NCBI GenBank assembly: GCA_963971225.1
Contig: OZ020268.1
Span: 33,815,848 to 33,879,847, forward strand
Origin: Melieria omissa
Taxonomy: Eukaryota; Arthropoda; Insecta; Diptera; Ulidiidae
Length of the DNA stretch: 64,000 bases
Direction: 5' to 3'
Below the pieces are notes generated by a model. The model searched no databases. It was not told the origin of the DNA and saw nothing but the letters and a program-made list of their open reading frames with translations. The position numbers and the translations under genes are program-made. Within the stretch, counting starts at the first letter, position 1; each line of letters opens with the position of its first letter. Shown here in pieces: positions 34,250 through 48,479 of the stretch.

Positions 34250-35420
34250 AATGGAATTAATTTTTATGTTTTTTTTTTTAAACCAGCTCCATTCAGTTTG
34301 TTTGGCGCGCTTCACAAGTTACTCGGCGGTATTTATGCTGCTTATTTGCATAAAGCTATTTAAAACAATATGTGCACAGAGCGCCGCACTCGCACACACA
34401 CATACAAAGTCATTGGAAAGCATTCACCCACACACACACTTACCTAATAACCTCATTTCCGCGAGCTTACAGCGACTGCTGTCGAACGAACGTCGCCTAA
34501 GCCAACGAAGCCAGAGGCAAATATGTGCGGCCGCATGTTTGGCGTAGCTTAGCCAATATTATGCTGACGTATGATAGCGCGAGCGGGAACTCACCTTTAT
34601 GGCAGCCAATACAAATAGAACGGAACGTAAGTCAGCACACACACACGTGTATCCCGCGTGTGTTGCCAACCGACAATTTGAATACATAAAAATATGGGTG
34701 AAGCGAGAGGTGGCGGCAGCCCGAAGGAGTAACAACGTAAAAGCGCCAAATAGTAAAACGAAGAAAGGATTAATTTTTATCTACTGGGAGCGCAACGCTC
34801 AACGCACGCGAAACACAAACACACCCACACACACACGCATAGAGCAACTGCCGCCCGGGTCTGTGCGCTCGACTGCACGCTTCGCCGGTAATAACACGTC
34901 GTCGGGTAATGATGCGGAAAATTAAAAACGCAGAAAAGCGACGACGTTTACACTTTTGGCGTACCGCCGACTGCTATGGAATTTCACAAATGAGCGGCAA
35001 CGCAGTTGACGTCAACACAAACACAAACAACGAACAGCGAGCTAGCACAGCACAAACAATAACTGCAACGTCACATTCCACAGTTGTACGCGTTTGTGTG
35101 CGAATATTTGTGTGTGTGTGAGTGTGTGGTTGGGTGTGCGTGTAAATAATGCGGATTGGGACTTTGCGTCGCGCTTTTGCTGCAACTGCTGCAATTTACA
35201 TTCGGCACTTGAAAGGTAAACTCTAAAAACTGCATGCAGTACGAGGAGGCGAGCGGCAATTTGGGCGTTGAATGTAGTCGTAAAAACCACAAAATTCAGC
35301 ATTTACGTAACGTAAATTTTTATGCGCACCAAAAGTCAGCCAAACGCATTTGGCATTTAGATTAGAGCAGCTGGCCGTTGACGTTTCGTTCCAATGTCCT
35401 TCTTCCCCTGAGAGTAATTA
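34250..35420. other. unique GC/CA-richer block; candidate exon or enhancer
   Basis: Non-repetitive, with many CACACA runs. A strong minus-strand donor context, AAAG then GTGAGTTCC, lies at 34586-34598. TTGACGTCAA occurs near 35006. No protein recognised. Confidence 0.35.
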
Positions 35421-36495
35421 CTGTCATATTTTGTGAGTGCTGCCAGAGCAACAATGTGAACTCATTTTTAAGGACCAACGAAACTTTTAACTAAATAAAA
35501 TTCAATGAGCGTAACGTTGAGTACATTTTTAAACAAAACAACAAAAATTGAATTTAAGATAGCAACAAAACTACAACAAACAGTCAACAAATAGACATCA
35601 GCATTGTGAATTTTGTGCGCATAAGTGGTGTTGTACAATAACAATATGGGAACAAAAACAACAACAACTTTATCATTACTTCATTAAGTTCACAAAATGG
35701 GACGTTTTTCTTGAAAGCATGCACAATTTTTTTGTAAAGACAAGCAATATTGTTTGAATCATAATTAATATTTAGTAGACTACTTAAAACTCTACAATAA
35801 AATAGCCACAACAAAAATTATAGTTAACTATAGTCCACACTTAGATCTCTCTCTTCCAAGAGTAAAGTCGTAAGAATTATTGTTGAATTTTTTCATTGAT
35901 TTTTTTTATTTTGAAATAATTTAGTTTTATCGATGGTCTGTTTAAATTCACTTTTTGTTTGACTGGATTATAAATAGATAAATAAAAAAAATAAAAATAA
36001 AAATATTTAGGTAACATCAACCTCAGGTAATTCACATAGGTACTTAAGTAAGTTAAGTGTTAATTTCAAGCGATAATTTAGGCTGTGCCCTATTGAGGAC
36101 AGTAGGGCATCCAGTTCTATTGACTCCTTGGAGCATTGTCGAAACGTTGCGCGCCTGGGTCTATTTTACATATATTTCTTCGGTAACTGCTCAGCAGTTC
36201 TTTCGAACAATCCATTAAAAAAATTTAGCTCATGCATTCTACGTTGACACAGTTTTTCAAAGCACTATGCAGAGTTGATTGCTGGTCCTTATAAATCGAT
36301 TGCGAAATGCTCTTTCTGTGGAAATTTATTACAGCACTTACAATCTTTGGTAGGTTCAAGTCAAGTGTCCATGAGTTCTTCCTTCAAAACTCTGTTTCTG
36401 ACCTTTACATACTCTAAAAAAAACGCAGTGACTCGTATTTACACACCACTGTAGCCCGGTTCTTATTGAAAAACTAAACAGTGTAGACATTTGAA

Positions 36496-36976
36496 GGCGC
36501 CTGTTACACGTTCAATATTTATTGTGATATTTGGATCGCGATCCATATTAATGGATTGATAGATCGCGCGCGAATGCTACATGTTCAATATTTATCGCGT
36601 CAGTATTCACATAATTGTTATTTTGAGTGGTTCGTCGTTTAAAAGATGTAGCAATTCTTCCAACTTGACAATGAATTCTTTCAAAATTTGTTTTTCTGTC
36701 GTAAGCTGCGATTCTACCGGCAGTACATATGCTTTATTTCTTATTTGTTTTATCTTATTTTAATTTCACCACGTACTGCCGAACCGCTTATTGATATCAT
36801 GAAATATGCTACACGTTCAATATTTATTGACAGTTTTGTGATCCGCGATCCAGATTTCAAAATATTTAAATATTTTCCAATATGGATCACGATCCATCAA
36901 TATTGCATGCTTAACGTTCAATAAATATCGCGCTACTGGATCGCCGTCAATAAATATTGAACGTGTAACAGGCGCC
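36496..36976. mobile_element. MITE with GGCGCC termini and reiterated motif, 481 bp
   Basis: GGCGCCTGTTACACGTTCAA and nine further bases at the left end are exactly inverted at the right end (29-bp perfect TIR). The core word ACGTTCAATATTTAT recurs inside near 36578, 36812 and, inverted, 36915. GATCGCGATCC-type palindromes recur near 36534, 36840 and 36888. A possible 3-bp duplication, GAA, flanks the element (36493-36495, 36977-36979). A PIF/Harbinger-like origin is likely but unproven. Confidence 0.85.
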
Positions 36977-37837
36977 GAAGAGATTGACTCGTTTATTGAG
37001 GTTAAAAACATTGCTGAAAAAAATAAAAAACTGAGGGTAGCCTAAACTGCACCACGAAATGCTCAGCTTATAGGTTTGACTTACGGCTCCTTACTGTGAA
37101 GTTGGCATTTCAACGTATACCTCCATTCTTATAAAATTCAGCTGACGCAAGAACTGAAGCCCGCTGAGCATTGAACTCTTACAAGAACCATTATTATTAC
37201 TATTAGTGACAAGGATAGTGCACTGCGAGCTAAGAGATCTATTGTCCCTCTTCTTGTACTTCACAGTTCGTCGGTGAGTCCAGTATCTATGAGGAATCTT
37301 AGTACAATATATTTCCTAAGCCTCTGGAAACCCAGTCCGAACCTGGTATAATAAAATCACCCAAGGGCTTTTACAAGAACAATGAGTAATAGATAATTTC
37401 TTCCACATTAATCTACTCGGTGGATACGAAAATATGCAAAATTGCCGTATGAGGGGCAGTGAAAATCCACAGTTGTCTTCGGAGACACCAAAAAAATTTC
37501 TGCAAAAGTGACTCCCACAGTTGCTGTTAATTCTTTGAGCAATAGTTGCATGACAAAAAAATTCTTATGGGTCTGTAATTGAGGATAGATGTACATTTGG
37601 ACAATGTGTGACTTAAATGCGACAATTCAACTAACACGACAAATGCTGAAAATATTACAAGAGAAGTTCCAGGGACTAGTCAGAAGTTTCAGCAGCGCTA
37701 GCAGCTTAGAAGATTTCCTCCTAGTTTTAGAAAATTCTTGGCCTTTTAGGAGAATTTTTAGGAAAAACAATTGCTGAGGAGAAAGTTTAGAAGATTTTAA
37801 TGCAGATACATTTGACATCATTGGTGGCACTGAAGCC

Positions 37838-37965
37838 TTATTTATTTTATTTTATTTTATTTTATTTTATTTTATTTTATTTTATTTTATTTTATTTTAT
37901 TTTATTTTATTTTATTTTATTTTATCTTATTTTATTTTATTTTATTTTATTTTATTTTATTTCAT
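37838..37965. repeat. (ATTTT)n microsatellite, about 125 bp
   Basis: About 25 copies of a pentanucleotide TTTTA, with a single C variant near 37925. It creates a spurious FYFIL-repeat frame. Confidence 0.97.
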
Positions 37966-38639
37966 ATAATTTTTTTTTATTTTTTTATTTTTTAAATATT
38001 TAAAAGTAAAGTATCCAATTTAATTGATTTAATTGTAATGCTTTCTAGTGTTTAACTTATGCAATGAATAAAGAAAATTTACAAAAACGAATTTCATACT
38101 GATCTAATTTGTATGAGTTTTTTGTTGTTAAGCTGAAACTGAATGAATAAAAAGGCTGCAATAAAAAAACGAATCATATTTTTATTTTTCATGAGAAGTA
38201 ATTTCTTAGTTAAAAGTGACAAGAATTAATACAAAAAAGTTAGGAGATTTTTTTAATTTTTGTGAGGAAATTTCAGCTTTTTTCAAAATATAGGAGACAG
38301 TAATTTGATGTACTTGGCAACACTTAGTTTCAGGAATCTGTCTTCTGAACTTTGTATTCTTTCTAATATACTGCAATGTCTCGAATTAATAGGAGTAGAG
38401 ATCGTAATAATAAAAACAATATACCAAAAGTTGTTGTTATACAAAGTTGTGCACTGAAATGAGCGAACATAATATAAGAAATAATTTTGTTAACAGCCTC
38501 CCAACCCTGTCAAATGTTCTTAATTGCAAAATCAGTAGAATGTGTCACTCCAGGCTCATTAGTAACAACATTAATGTCATTTACAACAACAGAAAAAATA
38601 CTAACAGCACAGTGAAGAACACACTTTACAATGCTCTCA

Positions 38640-41260
38640 CACCCACACTCAAATATAATAACAGTATAAATAATTGTACAGCGCAGAAACGTCACCTATT
38701 TGCCTTTGCACCCTGCTGCTTGCGTTAAATTTTATAAAATGGCAAATAGAAAATTCCTGCCCCAAAGTGAATCAACACCTCAACACATTCCAACACGCTT
38801 CACAGAGCACAACGCTCTGCAGCGCACGGCACAGCCAAAACCCATTCACACGAGTACACACACGAGAACAGTGTACAAAAGACAACAGAATCATGAAAAC
38901 CAATTTCATAACCCTCTACTTCCTCCCCAACTGTCGACACCATACTGCCACACTTGCCACAGCAGCTGTCTGACATCATTTCAACATTTTAATAACGCAT
39001 CATTAAATTCGAATACCTACACTCTATGCGTGCTTCCATTACTTCACCACTCACACATATATATATGTTTTCATACATATATATATGCACATGTATGTAT
39101 GTAGAGGTACTTGTTTTCGTCCCAACAACCAACTCTTTTCACTTTCGCTACCATTTCGTTGTTCCAGTGAGTTGCCTTCAACTAAACATTTGCCCCTCAC
39201 ATCGGTGTCCAATTGATAAATAAAATCGTTCCGGCCGCTCCACACGGCGCCCAATAGCCCGTGGCGCCCATTAGAGACACCGCACTTGGCGTTCGCCATG
39301 GGCGTTGCGTGTACGAAATGTGTACATTCAAAGGATTTGCGCCGGTCTCGACTCTCTGTTTGCCGCAGTGCTGCTTGGTGTTTATTGTTTTATGTTTTCA
39401 TGGTAATTTGTGTTATTTGTTTTTGCATTTTTTTTTTCGTAAAAGGGTTTATTTAATGGTTTAATAGCCGCGGTGTTCGCTCAAGTGGTTATTAATGTGC
39501 CATGCATGTGTATTTGTGTGTTTATGTGAGTGTGATTGCGTGGCTGCGCGTTGGCGCGTTCAGTAAAAATAGCAGCACTCATACGCCTAGATGGCCCGCC
39601 GGAGCCGACCATATAAACACGTTGGTACGTATTGTTAAATGTTTTTTGTGGGGCGTCACATTGATTAATAGTTTTATATGTACATACATATAACATACAT
39701 ATAACATACATATGTATGTTTTTGTTTTTGCGCAGGCAGTGGAAATGTTTATAGATACTTGTTACCCCGCATTCTGAATTTTTACCGAGTAAAACCACTC
39801 ACATTAACATTTTGTTCATGTATGTCATATACAAATATGTTTGTTTGTATTTTTTTCGGACTTGAATTATAATGCAAATTGAAAGAAAATTGAATACTGA
39901 CTTTTTATGTTCATTTTTTTAATATGTTTACTTATTTCGAAATAATAATCTTTTTATGCCCACATCAAAATGCAAAAACTAAAAGCCTTGCAGTCATTTT
40001 TGGAAACAAGAATTTAAATAAACGCAAACCTAACCACTGCTATGTTAGTATTAAACTTGCATCCTGCACGTTTACAACTTAATCTGATAAAACAATTAGA
40101 TACGTCAACAACCACGACACAACCACCACAACTCATATTAACAAGAAATGTAGAACCATAGCACTGAACTTTGTTCACCTCAACTTTGCATTCTAGCAAT
40201 TCTAGCAAATCCGCATACCTACACACACAAACAACCAAGCAACCATAAATGTGTATAAATTCCAAAGCGCCCTGCAACTGATTCTGCCAGCACGTTTAAT
40301 ATAGCCTTCGCAAAATTTTCCTACAACTCTGCCAATAGCTGCGAACGAGAAATTTGATTTACTCGCATTACAAACATGGCAAAAGTTTAACCCAATTTCT
40401 AGTAAAACGTGCAAAATTCCAAAAACAAGATTTACACAACTTTTAATGATATAAATTGAAATTTATTGGCCAATTTACTACACACAAATTTAATTATTTT
40501 TATCCTTTAAACAATCATTCAAGCGAATTTAGTTTCGCCATGAAATTTGCAAACCTTAGTCAAAATGCAGAAATTTAATGGCATTTAAAATGTTAATCAA
40601 ACCTTCCGGCATACACAGCAAATGCAAGGAAACGTGCAAATTTATTTGCCATTTAATGCAGTTGACATATAACTTGCAAAGCACAACTTCAATTAGCGGC
40701 AATTACATTTTGCACGTACTCGACTTAATGAAAATGCCTTGAAATTTGACCTTAATTAACTCGTCTAATTTTGTGCATTACAAGCAAACGCCCTCAAGCA
40801 TAACAATGAAGTCATGTTGGCAGTCAAAGCACATCAACACACACAAATACACATACAGAACACGCTGACCCCATCCAACCACAAGCAGAGTAAGGAAAAT
40901 TTGTGTCAGTCAGAGCGCCAGTTGAAACTTAGAAGAGCTGCACTTTCCTTACGTTATGTACACAGTGCACATTCACATACATACACGAACATTGCCTGCA
41001 GTACTTTGTGCAACTTTTGGTAAAATCTAATTGCCTTAAGTTAATTAAAAACATGATTGTTAATGCTGAAATTCAATTTAAATTACACAAATTATTAAAA
41101 GCAGCTGCACACACAACACTCATACGCCATGTTGGCCATGAAAGGCAAACATTTCGTTTCTGCAGCAAATTTTTTTTTACATCCAATAAAGGTAATTTTC
41201 TACGGCCAAATGTGTTTAAATTTTCATTAATATTTATGCATAAACATGAGCAATAGTTTT
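38640..41260. other. long unique block with CA and ATACAT runs
   Basis: Mostly non-repetitive, with a TATATATG stretch at 39055-39110, ACATATAAC repeats at 39676-39720 and a small ATTCTAGCA duplication near 40191-40206. No exon recognised. Candidate intronic regulatory DNA. Confidence 0.3.
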
Positions 41261-41575
41261 ATTTTCTGATGTTTTGTATTCCAACCAGCAATGACCGCCA
41301 TCCACACGAATAATTAATGTAAATTATAGTAATTGCAAAATTGAATGCTCTGTAAATTGTTAAATGTATTTTTTTGGTGAATTTTAGAGTAGCCAAAGTC
41401 AAATCTTATTGCCCTAGTGAAAATTTTAATCATTAAATGCATTAATTATTTTATTGTTTGCTTAAATATCATGGATTTGTTAATTTCATTGTAAGTTACC
41501 AGCAGAAAACAACTTTGAAGAAAATGTCTAGTAAGTAGAATAACAAAAAGTCGTTACGGTTTAGTTGTTATTTAA

Positions 41576-41872
41576 CCCTTATGTGTGAGATGGGGTACCC
41601 GGGTACCCAAATCACTTTTTTATCGAATCATAAAATATACTTTTATATTACTGAGAGTTTTAAAACTAAACAGAACGGCAGAAGTTTGTACATTGCAAAC
41701 AAACACTTAGAATTTTGCATACAAATTGTACTGGGGTTCCGTGTAGACCATGACACGGGTAGGGGTATTTTTTCCTACACACTAAGGTTAAAACAACTTA
41801 AAAATAAACTAACTGCTTTGTGTTGGATTGGAAGATATCACTCTGCCTTGAGCTGAAATATACATTTGTAGG
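41576..41872. mobile_element. possible TTAA-flanked MITE, 297 bp
   Basis: TTAA precedes CCCTTATGTGTGAG, and a second TTAA follows TACATTTGTAGG. The inverted match of the ends is weak. A perfect 16-bp palindrome, GGGTACCCGGGTACCC, lies at 41593-41608, in the same subterminal place as palindromes in other TTAA elements of this window. Confidence 0.35.
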
Positions 41873-43689
41873 TTAATATACAACGACGATATCAGACCGA
41901 GCAATTAATAATAAGACGCTTCAGTAGTAAATAGCTTTCTAAAGCGAGAGCAGCCATCGACCCAGAATTTATAATACCCTTCCCCTTATTTCTTTCTGAA
42001 TATGTGAGCTTTCATTCAACTAATGTGAGTCCATCCTGAACTTTATTTTGACGAATAATGAATATAAACTTTTTATAAAAAAATGTTCCGAAAAACATGA
42101 AAAAGGGTGGTAAGCAAAGGGGGAGGGAATTCATGTGAACACAAAAAATATTCGCACTTTTAATGCAAACAACTTTGTCTTAAACATCAAAGCTCTAGCT
42201 ATTCAAATGTTTATACTTTCCGTGTAAAAGTCTATAGGGACCCTTTAACCTTTATGTGCAAATTACAAAAAACTCAGACGTGCTAGACTATTACTTTGTT
42301 CGGCAAAAATCATCAGTATGACATCCTCTTTCAGAAATATACGTTCATTATTCTGTTTCAGAAGTACTGTTATACAGTGTTATTATTCAGTGAGTACAAT
42401 CACTTTATTGCACTGCATGATAGATCTGCAACGCTTCCTTCAGCTTGATTTTTTTGATTAAAAATATTGCGATAGTAATTTTTTACGGTCCCTGGTTTAA
42501 ATCATTCGATGCTAACTCTCTCATTTAGTGAAGCTCCATTGCAGACCTTAGACTCAGTCTCAATTTCGTCTTAAACTAGAAAATGCTGAGTACCAGAAGT
42601 TGAGAAATTAGACTGGGCATTCGCTTGGTTTTACGCAAGAAGAACAAACCAGAGCTAAAGCTTTGGTTCTTTGCAAGGAGAACCAATAAAAGCTTACGCC
42701 CTACTGATCTTTAACTTGTGATGCTCAGCATCTGTCTTAACTAAGCGCAGAGAAACAAGTATGGTATAATTAAAAGATTTGTCGTAGATCAGATGCAAAA
42801 GAAAGAAACGGCAAGATGCTCTACAATCCTCCAAATCCTGGTACTCAGCATCTGCTGCTTCTATATGCAAATGGAACTGATTCCAGAGTCATAAGTATAA
42901 CTAAGAAGTTGCTACGTGTGTCAAATAGCCAATCAGGTTTGTGAATGTTCTAATTAACAATTTACAACAATTACGCTTCCTTATCACTGTTCCGATTTTT
43001 CCTAAAGTAGGAGTCTCTAAAATTCCCTTTCCGATAAGCAATGAAGCAAAAATAGGGCAAAGAGATGAGTGCAATGGAATAATGACAGGTTCCAGGCATC
43101 CAGTGACTAACACCGCGGCCCAAGAGATCATCAAGTCTCACTTATATTACAGATTCTCTGAAAACTTTAGCCTTAGAAACAATGATGAAACAATGTTTCT
43201 GACGAATGTTTCCACTAAATATTACATTACACATATACATATTAAATATAGGGAAGGCCTTCCATTAGAATTTAAGTCTGGTTTCAGTGAGCCCATTACA
43301 GTACATGCTACATGATGTGTTTTCCTCTAGTTCGTTGCAAACCCTGCAGTGGCAGCTTTGTACTATTCTTATGGTTGACATGTGCTTGTTAGTCTCCGAA
43401 CAGAAAATCATGGCAAGTGGAATATCATTTCTACTCGACATCATCACCAAGCTGTATCCTCACTGGGACATATCTTTGATCTGATTTGATGACCTTACTT
43501 CGTCATAAACGTATCAACGGGACACTGCCTCCTAACTCTTCTAACGACTCATATGCATACGATGGATTTAACAATCAGTGAAAGCTGCAGAATGTGCAAG
43601 CAACATTAAGGGTGCATTAGTTGCAATTTTAGTTTACATATTTTTGTTTTGAAAAATCAAAAATTCAACCTAACTTTAAACTCTCCTTT

Positions 43690-45790
43690 CAGTCTTTAAG
43701 TTGACGTCAAAAGCTGCATTCGTAATAATTCACACACGTTGCATAATTCGAACGTTGCAGATAAAGTTTTAAATTTATATTTACACCGCACGTATTTTGG
43801 CTGCCTGCATGAATATTGATGAGCCGTTATGGTGCAAGGACTATCTTGTTGTTGTTATTAATATTATCACAGCTTCACGAAATCGCACACGTGCTTCGTG
43901 CTTGAAAGTTTAATAACTATTGAAAAATTTAGTGGCGTCCGTTTTTTATTCATTGGGCTTGTCACCAGAGTGCAATTATTTTAAATACTATGCAAATATG
44001 TCAATTACGTGCAAGTGAACGCAATTGCAGTGGCCAATTGAAATATGTAATAAATACAATTTTTCATGCGACAGCTATAAATAATTCGATAAAAGTCACT
44101 TATGACGGCTGATAGCTCATATGTGCCAACATTTGTATGATTATGTTGCAAAGCGTCAAAGCAAAAGTTATATGGAACACAGCTGAAATAGCAGCAACAA
44201 CAACAAGTGGTTTCATATGGCACGTAAGCACAACGCATTAAAATTCGTTGCAATGCGTATGAAGCGCACATGGTGCTTCAACTGCAATGCTCACAATTGA
44301 AAAGTGCACTTCAGCTTTGTTTCGTACTCTTCATGCCTCTTATGCAATGCTACAGCCTGAGGGGTTTAAAGCGAACGAGGCAGGTTAGGTTTCCCGGCAC
44401 AAATGTTGCACTGTGCGTATACGCAATATTCATTAATAAGTATCGTATGTATGTGTGAGTACATAACATATGTGCAGCATCATGCACACAATGCACAAAC
44501 GCACATGGCGCTGCGATGTATTTACCACAACATGGCGGTCTGCGCGCTGCAAGCAATCAGCTCAAATGCCACTACTAACCGCATGTTATGCGTCTCCCCC
44601 GCCCCACGCGCCCCTTTGCAAATTGAGGTTTCTGCAGCATGGCATGCACGCACAGCGAAAGAGTAAACATTATTGGCACAAAAGCGTAGATGTTTTCGCG
44701 TTTTGCTTGCAATTTTCTTTCTTTCAGCTGCACATTGCGTATACGCCGTGGTGTGCGCACACGCGATATATGGCTGTTTGTTCGCTAGATTGTGTGTAAA
44801 AGCCACCAATGCGGCACATAATTTACTAAAACTAGTGGTCTCCATGTCCCAGTTGCATGTCCGCTCCACTTGTCCGCACGAATGCGCGTAGAGAGCAAAA
44901 CATGCAAAGGGAATTGAAAAGTGTGTATGAAAGAAAAATGCCACTATCACGTAAACACCTAAATAAGTATGGACGCATGTGTGTGAGTAGAGAAAGCATA
45001 TAAATGTGGGTCCTTACACTCGAGGGAAATTCTACACTCAAGGGAAATTCTGAGTTCAAAAAGCGCTAAACGCACTGAAACAGAAATTTATGAATTAATT
45101 AACATTTGCCTTGAGTGTAAGTTGTCGAGTAGGAGAAATCAAAACTGAATGCAAAGTACCCAACAACAATAACAACTATGACTAACAAGTTTGTGCTTAT
45201 TTGCAGCGAGCACAGCAACCAAGCAGTAACAACAACAACACAAATATTGCAAACAAGGTGTGCTGCACGTACCATTTGGTCATAACTCCTTCTAGTTTAT
45301 ATATAAAAACCTATATATATTTACTTGTACGTGCAAACTAGTAAAAGGTGGAAACACAAATTCTCGCTTGTGCACCATTTCCCCAGTGTGGTCAGAAGCA
45401 AAGTGATGCAGGACTAGCAACCCAGCTGCTAGTAGAGTAGCCAACAAAAAAGGTCAACAGGCGGCAAATGCACTCACCCGCCTACGCATCTACCTACTCG
45501 TACCTATGTATATGCAATATATTCCCATGTATGGCTGTGTGTATGTGTGACAGTTAGCGTTGCTGAACGGCCGACAGTTAGGTGCGTCCATAAATCAAGC
45601 AAGCGCAAACATCCGCCAGCGGTTTTATGCTTTTGTATTTCTTTCGAATTTTATGCCACACTGCGCATCCTGTATTATCTTGTCCTTTAAATCAACACAA
45701 ATACAACGAGCTAGAAACGAAATGCCAGTGGGCGATTGCTTGAGTTCACACTTTTAATTTGTATCCCAGTTAGCGAGGAACATGTGGCCG
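43690..45790. other. unique block, GC-richer; candidate regulatory DNA
   Basis: Non-repetitive, with GTTGACGTCAAAAG near 43700, CAACAACAACA near 44195 and 45225, and a 17-bp tandem pair AAGGGAAATTCT near 45024-45050. Overlapping ORFs on both strands (44403-44950) have no recognisable protein. Confidence 0.3.
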
Positions 45791-46306
45791 TAGGCTATCA
45801 CAATAAGTGGAATCAGTGCAGTACAAGAAATAACAATGAAATGTGATTCTTATATAATTGAATTGGCTGGAAATTGATAAGAAAAAGTGTTCAGTTGAAG
45901 GGTGAATTATTAAGCAATACGTCGAAATAAGACGAGATTCATGGCGCTCAATATCGACTGAAGTCTATCGCAGGCTTTACTCGAATAAGTTGCCTTCATA
46001 TGGAGGTATTTTTCTTGTTTTTGTATAACTTGTACAGAAGTAGAGAAATGCATTTAATCGATCCGATAGCTTTTGAAATTAAAATTGCTGCAGAGTAGAC
46101 TCCGTCAATCCATTGTTAAGGTAACCAATTTCAATATTCAAACCATTGAATGGAAATAAAATCTCATATTTATGGATATGAGATACAAATAAAATCAAGC
46201 TCGGACCTATTCAAATCTACATAAAAATGTAGTTCCCTTTCATTTATGTGACATTAAGAAAAGGACAACCTGATTATAAATATTTAAGTATGTGTCTCAT
46301 ATTTAA

Positions 46307-46947
46307 CCCATTTTTTACCGCCGTGTCTTTAAAGACACGGCAACTTTGAAAAATTCTGAAAATTACAGTTTCTAACGCATATTAAATATTTTTACATAAT
46401 CGGAAAGCTACATTCGTTGGCTTTAAAACTGCGAAAAACTATTTTCGAATTTTAGGGTTTCACTCAGTGTAAAACTGGTATAAACAGGACCACCTTTTTT
46501 AAGGGTTTTAAAAAATTTTTTGTTTAAATACAAAATGAATTTTTTTTTTAATAAAATACCCAATACTGCTTACCAAAAGAACAAAGTTGGCATACAAATT
46601 ATGAAACTTTCAGTTTTCTAAAGTTTTAAGCGTGTTCTAACTTGAAATATTTTGGGTAGTCCTTAAAAACACGAGAATCGCATTATATTCAACTTTTTCC
46701 TTGGTTGCAACTACTTTCGATGCGTAGTTAAAAAGAAACCGTAACTTAAACTTGAAAAATGTGGAATTTTCCGAATTTGGCTTACGTATTTTGCCAGCGT
46801 ATCTTTAAATTCACATCTGTTACAGCCCAAAAAAAAAATTTTTTTAATTTTTTTAAAAGCAGAAATGGCATACAGAGGCTGTAAATAGACTGTATTATGA
46901 AAATTTTCAAAATCGGTCCACGGGATCTAGGGGCGGTAAAAAATGGG
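46307..46947. mobile_element. TTAA-flanked MITE, 641 bp, perfect 16-bp TIR
   Basis: TTAA flanks the element at 46303-46306 and 46948-46951. The ends CCCATTTTTTACCGCC and GGCGGTAAAAAATGGG are exact inverses. Immediately inside the left end is a perfect 22-bp palindrome (46320-46341; each arm GCCGTGTCTTT). No transposase. A piggyBac-like non-autonomous element. Confidence 0.9.
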
Positions 46948-47579
46948 TTAATGTCACTGAAATGTGTAAACAGTGAAGCATCATCAAATATCTCAAACAC
47001 AATAATTTAGCAATGTTGAGTTGGGTTGGTTTACATTGAAATGTTTGCACAATCATGTGAGCTTGTCGAAAACCGCACTTAGGCCACTGCGATGCTACAA
47101 GGAAAAAGAAATGGTGTACCCTTACTGCAAGTCTTAAAAAGCCAATTTGCTTTGCGGATGAACCGTAGCAAGTTTTTTTTAGTAAAGTCGAGTAGAGAGT
47201 AGCGAGAAGAGAGTCCAGTAGAGTGACTAAAGATAGTACCAACTGTTTAAAAAGGGAACCCTAGAACTTTGCATTAACGTCCGGAAGAAGTCGTAGATGA
47301 CTTATGGATAGTTTAGTGTGGGCGAGAGTAGCGATAGATATTCTTGCTCAAATTGTAAATTTTCTTTTCGCTATATAAGCTATACTGTTTTCCTTGAAGT
47401 TGAGTCCTGAGTTCTGGAGGCAAAGTGACGATAACATTTTAAAGATGTAATAACTGGCGGAGCAAAGCCAGTGGGGAAATCTGAGAACCTTAGTTATTCC
47501 CTGACTAACAAGACTGTACAACAGAAAAAAATAACAAGGTTCTGACAACGGATTCTGGTAGAGGGGGCCAAAAAATAAT

Positions 47580-47950
47580 ATACGTGTATCAGCGTTTTGA
47601 AAGTTTACGTCTGCATTTTTTTTTAGTTTTAGTCAAAGTTTTCCCCTTTTTGCGCATTCTTATGGTGAATCGGCATACGAAAACCATGTAATCTCACATT
47701 TTAGGTATATGATGTGTTCAGCAATTTGTCTTAAAATACTACGAAGAACATTTTTCTGGAGCATTTTAACCCTGTAGCTCCTATTTGTATGGATCAATTT
47801 GACCCTTTTTTTCTAAAATGCCAAAAATGTCCTATAAAACAGGAATTTTTAAGGACAAAATGTACCACAAAAATATTAGCCGTAAAATTCTACTATAGGT
47901 CTCTAAATACATCAAAGCTCAGAAATTAACTTGAACTCCATAATTAAGCC
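47580..47950 (-). repeat. dispersed repeat family B, copy 2
   Basis: Inverted copy of 15440-15805; see that entry for shared words. Small indels distinguish the two, which suggests old insertions. Confidence 0.87.
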
Positions 47951-48479
47951 AAAACTGAAAATTGCAGCAAATTTTCAGCGAATTTCAATATTTGTCCCAA
48001 TTTTGTATGGAGTCGAAGCACTGTGTCTCGTCTTGCACCCATTTCTTCCAGTGTGGTATGTGTAGTGTTAATGCGGTGTCAAAGAGTTGGACCTACGAAA
48101 CGTAATATATCTTGTTGGATGCGCCGAACAATTTAACTATTCACGGTTCAATCTTTTGATAATATTTAATCTCACTGCAGAGGTGACCGTAGTCTGCTTC
48201 AAATGTTGCCAAACATTATAAGCTCACACTGCATAATTACACGATTACACGATTTTATGTATGCAAAATTAGTTACAAAGATACAAAATTGTATTTTATA
48301 ATTATACAAAATTATACAAAAATACAAAATTTTTTATTAAAATAAGCAAAATAAAATAGCAGTAATTATATGTAATGAAGGTTTGACCAATTTGTGCAAT
48401 TATTATAAAATTTGAATTAGCTCCGAACAAAAATACAAAGTACATCGAGATTAGAAAATATTTGGCTCGATCAAATTGG

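Noticed and set aside
37800..38003. ORF rich in Phe-Tyr-Ile-Leu
   Set aside because: It comes from the ATTTT pentanucleotide microsatellite.
42241..42270. TTAACCTTTATGTG as the partner end of the 41576 element
   Set aside because: It has the same orientation as the left end and so is not an inverted repeat.
42941..43315. 124-residue plus-strand ORF
   Set aside because: Reads fluently but I find no motif, and its minus-strand shadow is also open. Not enough to call a gene.
44522..44950. 142-residue minus-strand ORF with overlapping frames on both strands
   Set aside because: Several frames are open together, as expected from low stop density in GC-richer DNA. No homology recognised.
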